In this document: positions 44,468 through 53,500 of the stretch, piece after piece
How positions within the stretch are numbered: the stretch's first letter is position 1
How the letters are laid out: the number at the start of each line of letters is the position of its first letter
From: Halobacillus halophilus
GTDB taxonomy: Bacteria; Bacillota; Bacilli; Bacillales; Halobacillaceae
DNA length: 64,000 nucleotides
Direction of reading: 5' to 3'
Assembly: GCF_020171985.1 (NCBI RefSeq)
Contig: NZ_JAIVAL010000014.1
Location: 62,001 to 126,000, forward strand
Made by a program: the position numbers and the translations under genes
The notes under the pieces: model-generated
Database searches by the model: none
Seen by the model: the letters and a program-made list of their open reading frames with translations, nothing else
What the model was told of the DNA's origin: nothing

Positions 44468-45778
44468 ATGACTTACACGAAAGAAACGATTAAGCAGGAA
44501 GTACAAGCACACAAAGTAGAATTCATCGTACTAGAATTTACAGATATGCTTGGGGAAACTAAAAACGTAGAACTCCCTATCGATGAACTAGATATGGTAT
44601 TAAATGAGGAGGCTATGTTTGACAGTTCTTCCATTTCAGGTTTCTCTGACATCCAAGAAAGTGATATGTACCTTGTGCCAGACTTAGATACGTTCTTGGT
44701 TCTGCCTTCCCTGGTAGACGAAGATCAGAGTGCTCGTTTTATTTGCGACATCTATAAGCCTGACGGTACACCTTTCGAAGGAGACCCTCGTTACATTTTG
44801 AAACGCGCTATGCAAAAAGCAGAAGACATGGGCTATACCGTTAACGTAGGTCCTGAACCAGAGTTCTTCTTATTTAAATTAAATGAAGATGGATATCCAG
44901 TTAGAAAGTTCAATGACCGCGCTGGTTATTTCGACTCTTCTCCTAAAGATAAAGGAGATAAAGTACGTCGTGACATCGTACGTACGCTGAAAAAGTATGG
45001 TTTTGAAATGGAAGCTTCTCACCACGAAGTTGCCATGGGTCAGCACGAAATCAACTTCCGTTTTGACAACATGCTGAAAACGGCAGACAACATCCAAACG
45101 TTCAAAAACGTTGTAAAAGATATTGCAACAAACCACGACTATCACGCAACATTTATGCCTAAGCCGATCACAGGTGAGAATGGTTCCGGTATGCACTGCC
45201 ACCTTTCTCTGTTCCAGGATGGCGATAGCGCGTTCTTTGATGAAAAAGCTGAAGATGGCGTTTCTAAGACAATGAAACAATTCATTGCCGGAATTCTGCA
45301 TCATGCAAGCGGAATTGCCGCCATCACCAATCCTAACGTTAACTCGTACAAACGTCTAGTGCCTGGGTATGAGGCTCCGGTCAGTGTAGCTTGGTCTCAC
45401 TCCAACCGAAGCTGTATGATGCGCGTACCGACTACACGTGGAAAAGGAACACGTTTCGAAGTACGTAATCCAGACCCTACAGCAAACCCTTACTTGACGC
45501 TGGCTGTTCTTATTCAAGCTGGACTTGAAGGTATCCGCAATGAACTGGATGCAGGAGAAGCAGAAAGCCGTAACTTGTATGAGGTTGACGACGGCAGTGT
45601 ACCAACACTTCCGACAAACTTAAAAGAAGCCATTGAAGCTCTTAAGAAAGATGAAGTTCTTCTGGATGCTCTTGGTGAGCACACCGCGCAGGCTTATATT
45701 GAGGATAAAGAAGAAGAATGGACTAGCTACTCCCTGCAAGTAAGCCAGTGGGAAGTCGACAAATATATGAACAAATAG
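44468..45778 (+). CDS. glnA: type I glutamine synthetase (glnR-unlinked paralogue type)
   Basis: Makes glutamine from glutamate, ammonia and ATP. 436 aa, slightly shorter than B. subtilis GlnA (444). Motifs: MFDSSSISGF (the DGSS-type latch), GPEPEFFLF, GQHEINFRFDN, NGSGMHCHLSLF and RVPTTRGKGTRFEVR. At the position of the B. subtilis feedback-inhibition residue Arg62 (FVRIEESDMY) this protein has Asp61 (FSDIQESDMY). No glnR precedes it, although a perfect GlnR/TnrA box does. Catalytic residues look intact, so it is probably active but not feedback controlled in the usual way. Confidence 0.93.
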   Translation: MTYTKETIKQEVQAHKVEFIVLEFTDMLGETKNVELPIDELDMVLNEEAMFDSSSISGFSDIQESDMYLVPDLDTFLVLPSLVDEDQSARFICDIYKPDGTPFEGDPRYILKRAMQKAEDMGYTVNVGPEPEFFLFKLNEDGYPVRKFNDRAGYFDSSPKDKGDKVRRDIVRTLKKYGFEMEASHHEVAMGQHEINFRFDNMLKTADNIQTFKNVVKDIATNHDYHATFMPKPITGENGSGMHCHLSLFQDGDSAFFDEKAEDGVSKTMKQFIAGILHHASGIAAITNPNVNSYKRLVPGYEAPVSVAWSHSNRSCMMRVPTTRGKGTRFEVRNPDPTANPYLTLAVLIQAGLEGIRNELDAGEAESRNLYEVDDGSVPTLPTNLKEAIEALKKDEVLLDALGEHTAQAYIEDKEEEWTSYSLQVSQWEVDKYMNK

Positions 45779-45782
45779 AAAG

Positions 45783-45818
45783 TAAAATGCCCCCCATCTT
45801 ATAGATGGGGGGCTAATT
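45783..45818. terminator. terminator between glnA and rsgA
   Basis: Stem GCCCCCCATC / GATGGGGGGC with T-rich tail; convergent genes. Confidence 0.88.
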
Positions 45819-45819
45819 T

Positions 45820-46863
45820 TTATGAAGAATAAAATTTTCCTTTATTAGGACCGTGCAGCATCCGATTCGTTCGATGAGTGCCATATTGATCTTTTAACTC
45901 TAGACGATGCAATTCACGATTCAATTTATTAAAACTGTTGAGCCTCTCAGTCTCAAGCTCTCCCTCAGCAATAGCCTGCTGAACCGCACATCCAGGTTCT
46001 TGTTCATGCTGACAATCCCTGAATTTACATTGTTTGCTCCATTCTTCGATATCAGAAAAGGTCCCCGCTGTTGTTTCCTGATCACCCCAAAGCTGTAACT
46101 CCCGCATCCCGGGAGTATCAATAATAAAGGCCCCTTCCGGCAGCTCAAACAATTCCCTGTGCGTGGTTGTATGACGCCCTCGTTCATCGCTTTCACGAAC
46201 ATTTTTTGTTGCCTGAACTTCTTTATGAAGGAGTCGATTAATTAAGGTCGACTTACCTACTCCAGAAGAACCTATTAAGGATATGGTCTCTCCTTCACTG
46301 ATTTCTTTTTGCAGCGAATCCATTCCTTCTCCCGTCAAGCTGTCCACTGCATAAACTGGAATCCCGGGAGCAGCACGCTCCACCTGCCACAGCTTTTCAG
46401 AGACCGTATCGCACAAATCACGTTTCGTGCAAACCACTACTGGTCGGGCGCCGCTCTCATATACCTGTTGTACGTACCGTTCAAGTCTTCGGACGTTAAA
46501 CTCTTTTGTCAGAGCAGTAACGATAAATACAGCATCTATATTAGCAGCGATAACCTGTTCTTCGTTCCCTGTACCTGCTTTCTTTCGGGAAAGAAGGGTT
46601 CTTCTCTGCAGGATGCGTTGAATGAAAGCCTTAGAATCATTGTCATAAGGCTGAAAGATGACCCAGTCTCCTACCGCAGGATAGTCTCTATTCTCCGTTA
46701 CTTGATTATAAAAACGTCCGGATAATGTACCTGTGTAGACTTTGGCGTCTGTTGCAATGCTGTATATCCCATGAGTGGATCGAACCACACGTCCCGCTTG
46801 CTCCTGTTCGTTCAACTGCTTTCTAAAATGCTCATAAAAGTCTTTTCTTTCGTTCCGGTTCAT
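45820..46863 (-). CDS. rsgA: ribosome small subunit-dependent GTPase RsgA
   Basis: Circularly permuted GTPase assisting 30S maturation. 347 aa: OB-fold (about 25-100), G domain with order G4-G5-G1-G3 (VVVCTKRDLC, then SLIGSSGVGKSTLIN and IIDTPGMRELQLWG), and zinc-knuckle C-terminal domain (CKFRDCQHEQEPGC). Length is closer to the proteobacterial form than to the ~298-aa B. subtilis RsgA (YloQ), so a second copy within the yloQ neighbourhood may exist elsewhere. AGGAGG precedes ATG 46863. Confidence 0.92.
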   Translation of the reverse strand: MNRNERKDFYEHFRKQLNEQEQAGRVVRSTHGIYSIATDAKVYTGTLSGRFYNQVTENRDYPAVGDWVIFQPYDNDSKAFIQRILQRRTLLSRKKAGTGNEEQVIAANIDAVFIVTALTKEFNVRRLERYVQQVYESGARPVVVCTKRDLCDTVSEKLWQVERAAPGIPVYAVDSLTGEGMDSLQKEISEGETISLIGSSGVGKSTLINRLLHKEVQATKNVRESDERGRHTTTHRELFELPEGAFIIDTPGMRELQLWGDQETTAGTFSDIEEWSKQCKFRDCQHEQEPGCAVQQAIAEGELETERLNSFNKLNRELHRLELKDQYGTHRTNRMLHGPNKGKFYSS

Positions 46864-46889
46864 TAAATTCCTCCTGAGCGCGGAGGACG

Positions 46890-46961
46890 TCAGAAGTTGA
46901 TAGATCCTCCACTGTGTAATGTGTTGGATACATAATTAAAATTCTTCATGGTATTTGCCAT
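46890..46961 (-). CDS. putative 23-aa ORF upstream of rsgA
   Basis: Encodes MANTMKNFNYVSNTLHSGGS then INF, ending 27 bp before rsgA. AGGAG is 11 nt from the ATG. Could be a leader or a small Asn/Ser-rich peptide; no family recognised. Reported at low confidence. Confidence 0.25.
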   Translation of the reverse strand: MANTMKNFNYVSNTLHSGGSINF

Positions 46962-47066
46962 AAAACATCAACTCCTAACATGTAATTACTTTATAGTATA
47001 GCAGAAAAAGCAATGAATGCTGGTACTTTTTCAGTACAAATAAATTCACCTTCACAGTGCTGTACT

Positions 47067-47237
47067 TTAATCTTCTACTGTCCCATGCAGCAGGGAGTAA
47101 TATTCTACTTTATCATTCGATGTAGAAAAACCATGCTTTCCATTGTCATAGGCGATTAATACATAACCTAACTCACTCTCAAGCTCCATGATGCTTCTTT
47201 TTTGTTGTTCCGTTAGTGCAGCGATCTCCCAGTCCAT
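47067..47237 (-). CDS. hypothetical 56-aa protein
   Basis: MDWEIAALTEQQKRSIMELE then SELGYVLIAYDNGKHGFSTS. Soluble; a helix followed by a likely beta hairpin. AAGGAAGTG lies 5 nt ahead of ATG 47237. It lies downstream of the vanW gene by 46 bp on the same strand, so the two may form a unit. Not recognised. Confidence 0.55.
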   Translation of the reverse strand: MDWEIAALTEQQKRSIMELESELGYVLIAYDNGKHGFSTSNDKVEYYSLLHGTVED

Positions 47238-47283
47238 ATGTTCACTTCCTTATCTGTGACTTTATTTTCATAAGGAATAACTT

Positions 47284-48207
47284 TTATTCCTCTTTATGAC
47301 CCGTTATTTCGGTTTCCTCCGGCAGTTTCTTGGAAGCGCCTGGTATCTCCCTCGATTCGAAATTGATTACATCTGAGGAATATACCGAAACACTCATCTG
47401 CCCTCCATACACATTGGCACGGAGAAGGATTGGCTGATTATATATATTTTTAAACGTGAAGTCCGGTCCGTACCAGCTGACCGTGGCATCCCGGCCTTCA
47501 GGTACATAAGGAACTCGTTTACTGTGGGAATAACGCTGCCCTATCTGTACCCCAGCATTATCTACTGCGTTAAAAATCGTCGAGGAAACCTGACAGATTC
47601 CTCCGCCAATTCCTTCCGACACTTCACCTCTCACAATAACCGGGGCTGGCATGTATCCTTTTTCCTTTGTTCGTTTTCCAACCACTTCATTGAAAGAGAA
47701 TGTTTCCCCCGGGAACACGACAGTACTGTCGATACTCTCAGCAGCCAGCCGAATATTATGGGTGCGTTCTTTGTTATTGGAATTGAAATACGTATCATAA
47801 TGACCAATTTTCTGCGCACGAAGTCTGGCAAGGACCTCACTATCTACTTTCGGGTGAACGGTATTCAAAGGAACTTCAATTTCTTGTCCATTCTGTCTGT
47901 ACAAGGAATGAAACATGCTTTTAGAAAAGGTTTGTTTATCGAGTTTATAACCCGTTTTTTCAGCTACGATTTCTCCAGACTCCCCTATTTTTGCATTTAC
48001 CGGCTCTTTTTTAACGCTCTCCCCCACACGTTTCAAAATTTCCTGCACCTTCGTATGATCTGTAAAAGGCTGAAGAATAGGATCCATGAGAATGTCTGCC
48101 GGATGTATGGTAAGTATTTCTTCCCCTTCATGCGTAATTGCCAGTTGCTCATTTTGACTAAATGGAGAAATAAGCAATAAAAAAATAAACATGTTCGCTA
48201 ATTTCAT
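47284..48207 (-). CDS. VanW family cell-surface protein
   Basis: A 307-aa protein with an N-terminal hydrophobic signal (about 1-20) and the VanW domain (about 140-270): FNEVVGKRTKEKGYMPAPVI, GGGICQVSSTIFNAV and YGPDFTFKN. VanW proteins occur in vancomycin clusters but are widespread in spore formers with unknown, envelope-related roles; no resistance is implied. GGGAGG lies 8 nt ahead of ATG 48207. Confidence 0.88.
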   Translation of the reverse strand: MKLANMFIFLLLISPFSQNEQLAITHEGEEILTIHPADILMDPILQPFTDHTKVQEILKRVGESVKKEPVNAKIGESGEIVAEKTGYKLDKQTFSKSMFHSLYRQNGQEIEVPLNTVHPKVDSEVLARLRAQKIGHYDTYFNSNNKERTHNIRLAAESIDSTVVFPGETFSFNEVVGKRTKEKGYMPAPVIVRGEVSEGIGGGICQVSSTIFNAVDNAGVQIGQRYSHSKRVPYVPEGRDATVSWYGPDFTFKNIYNQPILLRANVYGGQMSVSVYSSDVINFESREIPGASKKLPEETEITGHKEE

Positions 48208-48345
48208 AAACGAAACCTCCCACCTCTAGTTTGAGTAGAGGATAGGATTTCATGTAGAAAATCTTTTGCTAAGAAGTAAATTTCAAATGCTCATTTGTTC
48301 ATTTTTACTTGTTCTTAGAAGGAAAGCTCTTCCTTCGGAACCAAA

Positions 48346-48379
48346 AAAGGAATTACACTCTATTGAGTACAATTCCTTT
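48346..48379 (-). terminator. terminator of the Gfo/Idh unit
   Basis: Minus-strand stem AAAGGAATTG / TAATTCCTTT followed by TTTTGG. It lies about 210 bp beyond the stop of the upstream gene, with repeat copy H between. Confidence 0.75.
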
Positions 48380-48427
48380 CCAGTAATGGCTTTTAGTTAA
48401 AGTGCTGTCCCCATTGATCTTACGAAT

Positions 48428-48544
48428 AAGCTCCCTTTTCTGTAAGCTTCAGTAGGAAAAGAAGTTATTTACCCACCAGCCCTTCTTCACGTACCGTGAC
48501 GGATCCGAATTATCTCGAAACTGAGTCTTCAACTCGGGGCTTTT
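48428..48544. repeat. modular palindromic repeat, copy H (short, reversed)
   Basis: About 117 bp. Right end TTATCTCGAAACTGAGTCTT then CAACTCGGGGC; left end AAGCTCCCTTTTCTG. Read on the minus strand the right part is a left module (GAGATAATTCGGATCCGTCAC, then GGGCTGGTGGGTAAATAAC). It is placed within the 3' UTR of the Gfo/Idh gene, before its terminator. Confidence 0.7.
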
Positions 48545-48590
48545 GGGTTAAATACACCCTGAAAATCAATAACAAAGTTGAACATGGTCT

Positions 48591-49646
48591 TTATTTCATT
48601 CCGTTTATATTTACAGCTTCTCCTGTTTTGGCAGACTCATAAAGAGCCTGAATAATTCGCTGGATTCGTACTCCTTCTGATGGTGTACTCAATGGTTGTT
48701 TGTCATGAAGAATACATTCTATAAAATCATGAATGAGGTATTCGTTTGCATCTCGTTTTTCTACATAAGCGGGGGTTGTATCAACCAGAGTGTCGTATTT
48801 TTCCTGAAATATTTTCAGTGGAAAAAGATCAGCTCCGCCCTCGTCACCTATAACGGATACTTTTTTACTGCTCAGCTCTTCTACGTTCGCGGCAAAAGTA
48901 GATTCAAATATAAGAGAAGACCCGTTTTCAAACGTAATCATCCCTCTTGCCATATCTTCTACCGAAAAGTTTTCACAATCCCATTCCCCCATTAAACCTA
49001 CACCCGGACGCTGACCAATCTTTTGATAAGTAGCTCCTAAAACCGTTTTCGGCTTTGGATATCCCATTAAATATAAGGCTGTATCCAGCATATGAACACC
49101 ATTATCGATAAGTGTTCCTCCGCCCTGAAGTTCTTTATTCGTAAATACGCCCCAGCCAGGGATCCCCCTTCTCCGGTTATAGTGGGTTTGGGCTGCATAA
49201 ATCTCACCTAATTCATGTCCATCGATGTATTTCTTTAACGTCTCTACCTCAGGTTGAAAACGGAAATGAAAACCATAGGTTAAAAATTTCCCTGCCTTTT
49301 CTGCTTCTAACTGCATCTTCTCTGCTTCCTCCACCATCATGGCGGGAGGTTTTTCACAGAGTACGTGACACCCGGCCTGCAGGGCTGCAATCGCTTGTGA
49401 GGAATGGAATTTATTTGGGGTACAAATGCTCACTGCATCAAGTTCCTGTTCGTCAAGCATTTGTTGTTCATCTTCATATGCATAAGGGATAGAAAACTCT
49501 TCTGCACATTCAACGGCTTTGTCTCGATTATGGTTAGCCACAGCTACGACTTGAACGTCCTGTCCATAGCTCTGGTAACTCGGGATATGGGCACTTCTGG
49601 CAATTCCGCCCGCTCCAATAATTCCAATTCGAATAGGTTGTGACAT
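48591..49646 (-). CDS. Gfo/Idh/MocA family oxidoreductase (1)
   Basis: A 351-aa NAD(P)-dependent sugar or inositol dehydrogenase-like protein. N-terminal Rossmann motif IGIIGAGGIARSAHIPSY (about 7-24), the conserved CEKPPAM (Lys of the EKP motif, near 97), and the C-terminal catalytic alpha/beta domain with His in DNGVHMLDTAL. ATG 49646 has AGGAGG. It follows a second family member on the same strand with a 25-bp gap. The pair suggests a scyllo/myo-inositol or glycoside catabolic step, but no sugar kinase or transporter is present. Confidence 0.88.
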   Translation of the reverse strand: MSQPIRIGIIGAGGIARSAHIPSYQSYGQDVQVVAVANHNRDKAVECAEEFSIPYAYEDEQQMLDEQELDAVSICTPNKFHSSQAIAALQAGCHVLCEKPPAMMVEEAEKMQLEAEKAGKFLTYGFHFRFQPEVETLKKYIDGHELGEIYAAQTHYNRRRGIPGWGVFTNKELQGGGTLIDNGVHMLDTALYLMGYPKPKTVLGATYQKIGQRPGVGLMGEWDCENFSVEDMARGMITFENGSSLIFESTFAANVEELSSKKVSVIGDEGGADLFPLKIFQEKYDTLVDTTPAYVEKRDANEYLIHDFIECILHDKQPLSTPSEGVRIQRIIQALYESAKTGEAVNINGMK

Positions 49647-49671
49647 TGAATACCTCCTATTAGGATGCTTG

Positions 49672-50652
49672 TTATTTCTGATAGTAACCTTTTACCAGTT
49701 CGTCCATCACACGATTAGTACGTAGAGCGGTCTCCCCCGTACTTGGTGAACTTCCTTTACCAGTCAGTTCATCGACGATCTCCTGAATGAGATGCTGCTG
49801 AATATGTTTAGGACGTTCGATAATAAATTGTTTAGTATCTGATTCTTTAATAAGAGTAACCGGTTTTTCATCAAAAGAAGAAAAAGTAATTTCCCCTTTG
49901 GAGCCCACGATTCGATTAATATCTTCATGTTTGTAAGAAGAAAAATTCCAAACTCCATTTCCGATTACGCCGCTCTCAAAAAGGAAGGTACCGCTCACAA
50001 TATCCTCTGCCGGATAGGCTTTCGCCTGGTTTGACGCGATGCCTTTTGCGTCAGTTATTGGACCGAGTAAATAATCAACCAAATCCAATGTGTGAGAGGC
50101 TACATCATAAAACAAACCTCCTCCGCTTACTTCAGGCTGAACCCTCCAGGGCAGGTTATTATTTTCATCTTTTTCAACTAGTTTTTGGGTCTGTTGAATG
50201 GAAACAAAACGGACGTCCCCTATTTCGTTTTTGTCGAGAAGTTCTTTCACTTTTAAAAATCGTGGAAGAGATCGTCTGTAAAAGGCTACATACAACGGTA
50301 CTTGCCGTTGGCTACAAGCTTCTACCATTTCCTTGCATTCCTCTACATTCAAAGCCATTGGTTTTTCAACATAGACTGGCTTGCCTGCTTCAGCTGCCTT
50401 CAGAGTGTACTCTTTATGGGAGGCAGGGGGCGTCGCAATATAAATAGCATCCACATCAGGGTCATTGATTAAATCGTCAGCTTGGTTATACCATTTCGGT
50501 ACCCCGTGACGTTCAGCATAGTCTTTTGCTAAGTCTCCATTTCGTCTCATCACCGCTTCCAATGAACTGTTATCTGCTAAATCAAAAGCAGGGCCGCTTT
50601 TTACTTCCGTTACATCGCCGCATCCGATAATTCCCCATCTTACTTTTTCCAT
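49672..50652 (-). CDS. Gfo/Idh/MocA family oxidoreductase (2)
   Basis: A 326-aa paralogue: IIGCGDVTEVKSGPAF (about 8-23), YVEKPMALNVEEC (EKP motif, near 96) and YDVASHTLDLVDYL. ATG 50652 follows GAGGAGG; an open frame further upstream has no site. First gene of the two-gene unit. Only about a third of positions look shared with its neighbour, so they are likely to act on different or successive substrates. Confidence 0.88.
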   Translation of the reverse strand: MEKVRWGIIGCGDVTEVKSGPAFDLADNSSLEAVMRRNGDLAKDYAERHGVPKWYNQADDLINDPDVDAIYIATPPASHKEYTLKAAEAGKPVYVEKPMALNVEECKEMVEACSQRQVPLYVAFYRRSLPRFLKVKELLDKNEIGDVRFVSIQQTQKLVEKDENNNLPWRVQPEVSGGGLFYDVASHTLDLVDYLLGPITDAKGIASNQAKAYPAEDIVSGTFLFESGVIGNGVWNFSSYKHEDINRIVGSKGEITFSSFDEKPVTLIKESDTKQFIIERPKHIQQHLIQEIVDELTGKGSSPSTGETALRTNRVMDELVKGYYQK

Positions 50653-50842
50653 TCTTAGCCTCCTCTTCTTGAGCATATAGTATATCTTTTTCACCCAATT
50701 TCTCTTTATAAAACAAATTTTTAGGTTATTCAAGAAATTCCCTGAAAAACAATAGGATAAGGTTTATACTCAATATCCGAAATAACGAACAGGAAGCTCT
50801 TCATGATGAAACATATGTAAAGAAAATAAGCAGAAGGAACAA

Positions 50843-50880
50843 GAAAAGAGCAAGCCCTGCCAAAGGACTTGCTCTCTTTT
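50843..50880 (-). terminator. terminator of the ABC exporter
   Basis: Stem AAAGAGAGCAAG / CTTGCTCTTTT separated by a 13-nt loop, downstream of the permease stop. Confidence 0.82.
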
Positions 50881-50941
50881 GTAAAACTTCATATTAATAT
50901 TGACTTAGAATAGCATGGAAGATTCATGCTCCATCATACGA

Positions 50942-51721
50942 TTAACCACGTGACACCGCCTTCTTAGCTGATACTGCCGCGAAGGTAATCGTAATGGTGC
51001 AGGCGATTACGATGGCAATGACGCCCTGCATCAAATCCCAGAAAATCCACCCATCAATCAAGACCGTCCGCATACTTTCAAAGATATAGGTGGTCGGGTT
51101 AATGGTCGCCGCTACTTTCAGCCACTGGGCTTCAATTAACTCGTAAGGGACAAAGGTTGTGCTTAAGAAGATAAGCGGAAAAAAGATAAAAGTTCCTGCC
51201 TGAGCGGCCTGCGCATTTTTTGTACGGAGTGCAACTCCTGCAGAATAGCCTGCGAATGCAAGTCCCCATCCAATTGCGATTAACAATACAAACAGAATTC
51301 CTCCAAAGCCTGTTTCGACCTCCAAACCAAGCAGAAATGCAATTCCAATGATCAATAAGGTTTGGATAAATAACTGAAGCATCCCCGCAATGATAGGACC
51401 GAGGACAATAGCAAGTCTCGAAGCAGGAGTAAGCAATAATCTGGAGAAAAATCCGTTCTCAATGTCTTTTACGATTCCCTGTCCGGCTCCCCCAGCGCCT
51501 CCAATTGCAGCGGATACTATAGAAACCGGAAGGATAAAGGCGAGATAGTTCGCACCCTCAAACATGGGAAGCTGGGATATTCCGCTTAATCCTCCTTCAT
51601 ATACTAATAGAAAGAAAGCGGAAATCATTAAGTTTGGAATAAAGGAAAAAGGGTTTCTAAGCGTTGTCTTAATACTTCGGAGTGTGATCAGCCATGTATC
51701 TTTCCATACGCTATTCCCCAT
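50942..51721 (-). CDS. ABC-2 type permease subunit
   Basis: A 259-aa membrane subunit with six hydrophobic segments, ABC-2 type (drug or polymer export), as in DrrB-like proteins. ATG 51721 has a GGAGAAG site. Its start overlaps the end of the ATPase gene by 11 bp, so the two are coupled. Substrate unknown. Confidence 0.85.
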   Translation of the reverse strand: MGNSVWKDTWLITLRSIKTTLRNPFSFIPNLMISAFFLLVYEGGLSGISQLPMFEGANYLAFILPVSIVSAAIGGAGGAGQGIVKDIENGFFSRLLLTPASRLAIVLGPIIAGMLQLFIQTLLIIGIAFLLGLEVETGFGGILFVLLIAIGWGLAFAGYSAGVALRTKNAQAAQAGTFIFFPLIFLSTTFVPYELIEAQWLKVAATINPTTYIFESMRTVLIDGWIFWDLMQGVIAIVIACTITITFAAVSAKKAVSRG

Positions 51722-52682
51722 GAACTTCTCCCTCCTTTTCAGCCTGTTCACTTGTTATTTTCAAGAATATGTCATCCAGCGTAGGTGATGATAAATTAAC
51801 AGTGGCCACTTCAATATTCTCTTGGTCTAATAGCCTCACGAGTTCTAATAATTGCTTCGTGCCATCTTCCACGTAGACGGTCAACTTACCATTTTGCAGG
51901 ATCACATCGCTTGGATCCATGTGCTCCTTTAGAATTCGTTCTGCTTTTTCTTCCTCTTCCTTGGATGAAAAAGTTAAAGCGATTAGATCATTGCCGATTT
52001 GCGCCTTAAGTTCTCTCGGTGTCCCAGTAGCGACAATTTCACCGTCATTAATGATACTGATTCGGTGGGCGAGTGAATCGGCTTCTTCCAAATATTGAGT
52101 CGTTAGAAAAATCGTGGTTCCATTTTCTTCATTTAAACGGCGAAGCTCTTTCCAAATAGCCATTCGATTGGATGGATCGAGACCTGTGGTCGGCTCATCT
52201 AAAAATAGTATCTTAGGCTCGTTCACAAGCGTAAGAGCTAAATCGAGCCTTCTTCTCATCCCTCCCGAGTAGTTGCCGATTCGGCGCTCGGCTGAGTCCG
52301 TAAGCTGCACGATCTTAAGCAATTCTTCCGCTCTTTTCTTAGCCTCAGTTTTTGAAAAACCAAAGATATTGGCTTGAAGCTCGATCAGCTCACGACCGGT
52401 AAGATCCGGGTCGACTCCTGTTTCCTGCAGAGCAACCCCTATATATCTTCTGACTTTCTCCGGTTCTCGAATTACATCATGCCCGGCTACGGTTGCCTTG
52501 CCGCCTGTTGCGTTAATTAAGGTAGTCAGAATTTGTACCGTTGTGGATTTGCCAGCCCCGTTTGGGCCCAGAAACGCAAAAAATTCTCCGTCTTCCACAG
52601 TAAACGATACATCCTTTACCGCCTGAACATCTCCCTTTTTAAAAGTCTTAGATAAATGTTCGACTTCAATCTTTCCATTCAC
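51711..52682 (-). CDS. ABC transporter ATP-binding subunit (DrrA-type)
   Basis: A 323-aa ATPase. Walker A LGPNGAGKSTTVQIL (about 35-49), Q-loop, signature YSGGMRRRLDLAL, Walker B ILFLDEPTTGLDP, and H-switch. The C-terminal extension (about 230-323) is like that of DrrA/NatA exporters. I use GTG 52682, 8 nt behind AAAGGGAG, not the ATG at 52721. With the permease it forms a two-component exporter. Confidence 0.92.
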   Translation of the reverse strand: MNGKIEVEHLSKTFKKGDVQAVKDVSFTVEDGEFFAFLGPNGAGKSTTVQILTTLINATGGKATVAGHDVIREPEKVRRYIGVALQETGVDPDLTGRELIELQANIFGFSKTEAKKRAEELLKIVQLTDSAERRIGNYSGGMRRRLDLALTLVNEPKILFLDEPTTGLDPSNRMAIWKELRRLNEENGTTIFLTTQYLEEADSLAHRISIINDGEIVATGTPRELKAQIGNDLIALTFSSKEEEEKAERILKEHMDPSDVILQNGKLTVYVEDGTKQLLELVRLLDQENIEVATVNLSSPTLDDIFLKITSEQAEKEGEVHGE

Positions 52683-52824
52683 GACTATCACTCCCTTTAA
52701 AATTTTCGGCACTAGTGTCAAAAAAAGCTTACCTTAAAGATAACGAAAATCCGCAATAATTTCACCCCCTTAGCATTCCCTGTGACACATTGAATATTTT
52801 TTACATAGAATTAATAATCCTTCC

Positions 52825-52850
52825 GTTTAACCGCCATATGAACTGGGAAT
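52825..52850 (+). promoter_or_regulatory. candidate sigma-B promoter of the 84-aa gene
   Basis: GTTTAA (52825-52830), 14-base spacer, GGGAAT (52845-52850): 11 of 12 matches to the sigma-B consensus. 130 bp before the ORF start. Confidence 0.5.
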
Positions 52851-52980
52851 TATTAAGTTCGTGTAAAAAACAAGGAATCCATCAATACTAGACATGATTC
52901 CCTGTTGCTACAGGGTTTTGAGGGTGATACGATTAGTAAAATCACAAATTATCTGAAAATAAATTCAAGGAGGTGAGCCG

Positions 52981-53235
52981 ATGAATTTGGAAATGCTCCA
53001 AACTTATACGTGGATGGCTCCGAGCTTAACCATCATTTTACTGGTGACTTTAATAGGGTCATTTTACAGCTTTAAACACCAAAAATTCAGTTTGATGATC
53101 GCAACCGGTATGGTTCAAACCGTCCTGAGTCCGCTTTTACCTGCGATGGCAGGGGCCGTCGTACTGGGACTCGGAATTTTACAATTTTATATGGGCGTAG
53201 TGAACTCACGCAGTTCTAAGAAAAGCCAAAGTTGA
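52981..53235 (+). CDS. small membrane protein, 84 aa
   Basis: Two or three hydrophobic segments (about 12-30, 38-58, 60-76) and a short basic/polar tail SRSSKKSQS. Not recognised. AAGGAGGTGA lies 6 nt ahead of ATG 52981, a very strong site. A terminator follows closely, so the gene is monocistronic. The sigma-B-like promoter suggests a stress protein. Confidence 0.65.
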   Translation: MNLEMLQTYTWMAPSLTIILLVTLIGSFYSFKHQKFSLMIATGMVQTVLSPLLPAMAGAVVLGLGILQFYMGVVNSRSSKKSQS

Positions 53236-53270
53236 AAGATGAGTATCCTATAGATACATCATCTTTTTTT
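53236..53270 (+). terminator. terminator of the 84-aa gene
   Basis: Stem GATGAGTATC / GATACATCATC followed by seven T residues. Confidence 0.85.
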
Positions 53271-53500
53271 GTTTTTGGAAAGTTTTTTCTGCACACACAT
53301 GTTTGAACCCCCACTATTTCATCCACTCCTACAATCACGTCTTAAACAATACGGCACTGTGTTTAACAGCCTCTTGTGAATAGTGATAAAACAACGGTCA
53401 CATACAAGCATTGAATTCAATCATTATTCAAAACCGAAAGAATCGTGTTACCTTATATTTATGCAAATCCAACTTACAACTATTTTCAGGAGGCACAAAT

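Noticed and set aside
47284-48207. VanW gene as part of a vancomycin-resistance cluster
   Set aside because: No vanH/A/X, vanR/S or ligase gene nearby; VanW-domain proteins are common in spore formers.
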